DNA from: Variovorax sp. J22G73
GTDB taxonomy: Bacteria > Pseudomonadota > Gammaproteobacteria > Burkholderiales > Burkholderiaceae_C
DNA length: 64,000 bases
NCBI RefSeq assembly: GCF_030317035.1
Contig: NZ_JASZYK010000001.1
Location: 1,302,001 to 1,366,000 of the forward strand
Direction: 5' to 3'
Every line of letters begins with the position of its first letter. The stretch's first letter is position 1. The position numbers and the translations under genes were made by a program. Shown here in pieces: positions 63,023-64,000 of the stretch. Below the pieces are notes generated by a model. That model saw only the letters and a program-made list of their open reading frames with translations, did not search any database and was not told the DNA's origin.

Positions 63023-64000
<978 letters not shown>

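Overview
The window is about 68-70% GC, almost fully coding, with frequent 4-bp ATGA stop/start overlaps. It reads as a chromosomal segment of a betaproteobacterium of the order Burkholderiales, most likely Comamonadaceae and Variovorax-like. This is inferred from gene content and order (cysS-DNA glycosylase-accA-tilS-lysC-tRNA-Ser; the rib-nusB-tol run; tripartite tricarboxylate transport genes; lpxH beside paired cyclophilins). There is no rRNA, CRISPR array, insertion sequence or prophage. Two genes run off the edges: an M48 metallopeptidase at the left and a sigma-54-dependent regulator at the right.

Layout. 1-5.4 kb: M48 peptidase, then an iron-uptake surface-signalling set (fecI-type sigma, fecR-type anti-sigma, TonB receptor with an STN signalling domain) behind a likely Fur box. 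5.5-15.2 kb (minus): one long, tightly coupled run, ribD-ribE-ribBX-ribH-nusB-aminotransferase-ybgC-tolQ-tolR-tolA, followed by an ftsI-type transpeptidase. 15.4-21.9 kb (plus): minor-pilin cassette fimT-pilV-pilW-pilX-pilY1 plus a pilE-type pilin. 21.9-24.7 kb (minus): nrdR, glyA with a ZTP riboswitch leader, and a membrane-anchored lytic transglycosylase. 24.7-25.3 kb: the only large non-coding gap, holding a promoter, several strong helices and a terminator that together look like a stand-alone structured RNA. 25.3-32.3 kb (plus): a giant DUF748/AsmA-like protein and a DUF349 protein with an Arg/Gly-rich stretch.

32.3-36.5 kb (minus): a small membrane protein, mtfA, lpxH, two cyclophilins and a TPR protein. 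36.7-42.3 kb (plus): cysS, DNA glycosylase, accA, tilS, lysC (with a plausible internal start for a regulatory subunit) and tRNA-Ser(GCT). 42.3-48 kb: an orphan 7TM sensor kinase, a small cytochrome c, a lipoprotein, two unrecognised genes, PPK2 and Hsp15. 48-55 kb: tctE-tctD facing tctC-tctB-tctA, with an 11-bp-period direct-repeat array in front of tctC, then an alpha/beta hydrolase with a Tat-like signal. 55-61.7 kb (minus): a TetR-OMF-MFP-RND efflux operon with a perfect palindromic operator candidate. 61.7-64 kb: a CPA2-type antiporter and the divergent sigma-54 activator.

Most of the window is housekeeping. The least explained signals are the roughly 200-nt structured element at 25.05-25.25 kb, the periodic repeat array before tctC, and the hairpin that covers the ribosome-binding region of the unknown gene starting at 46231.
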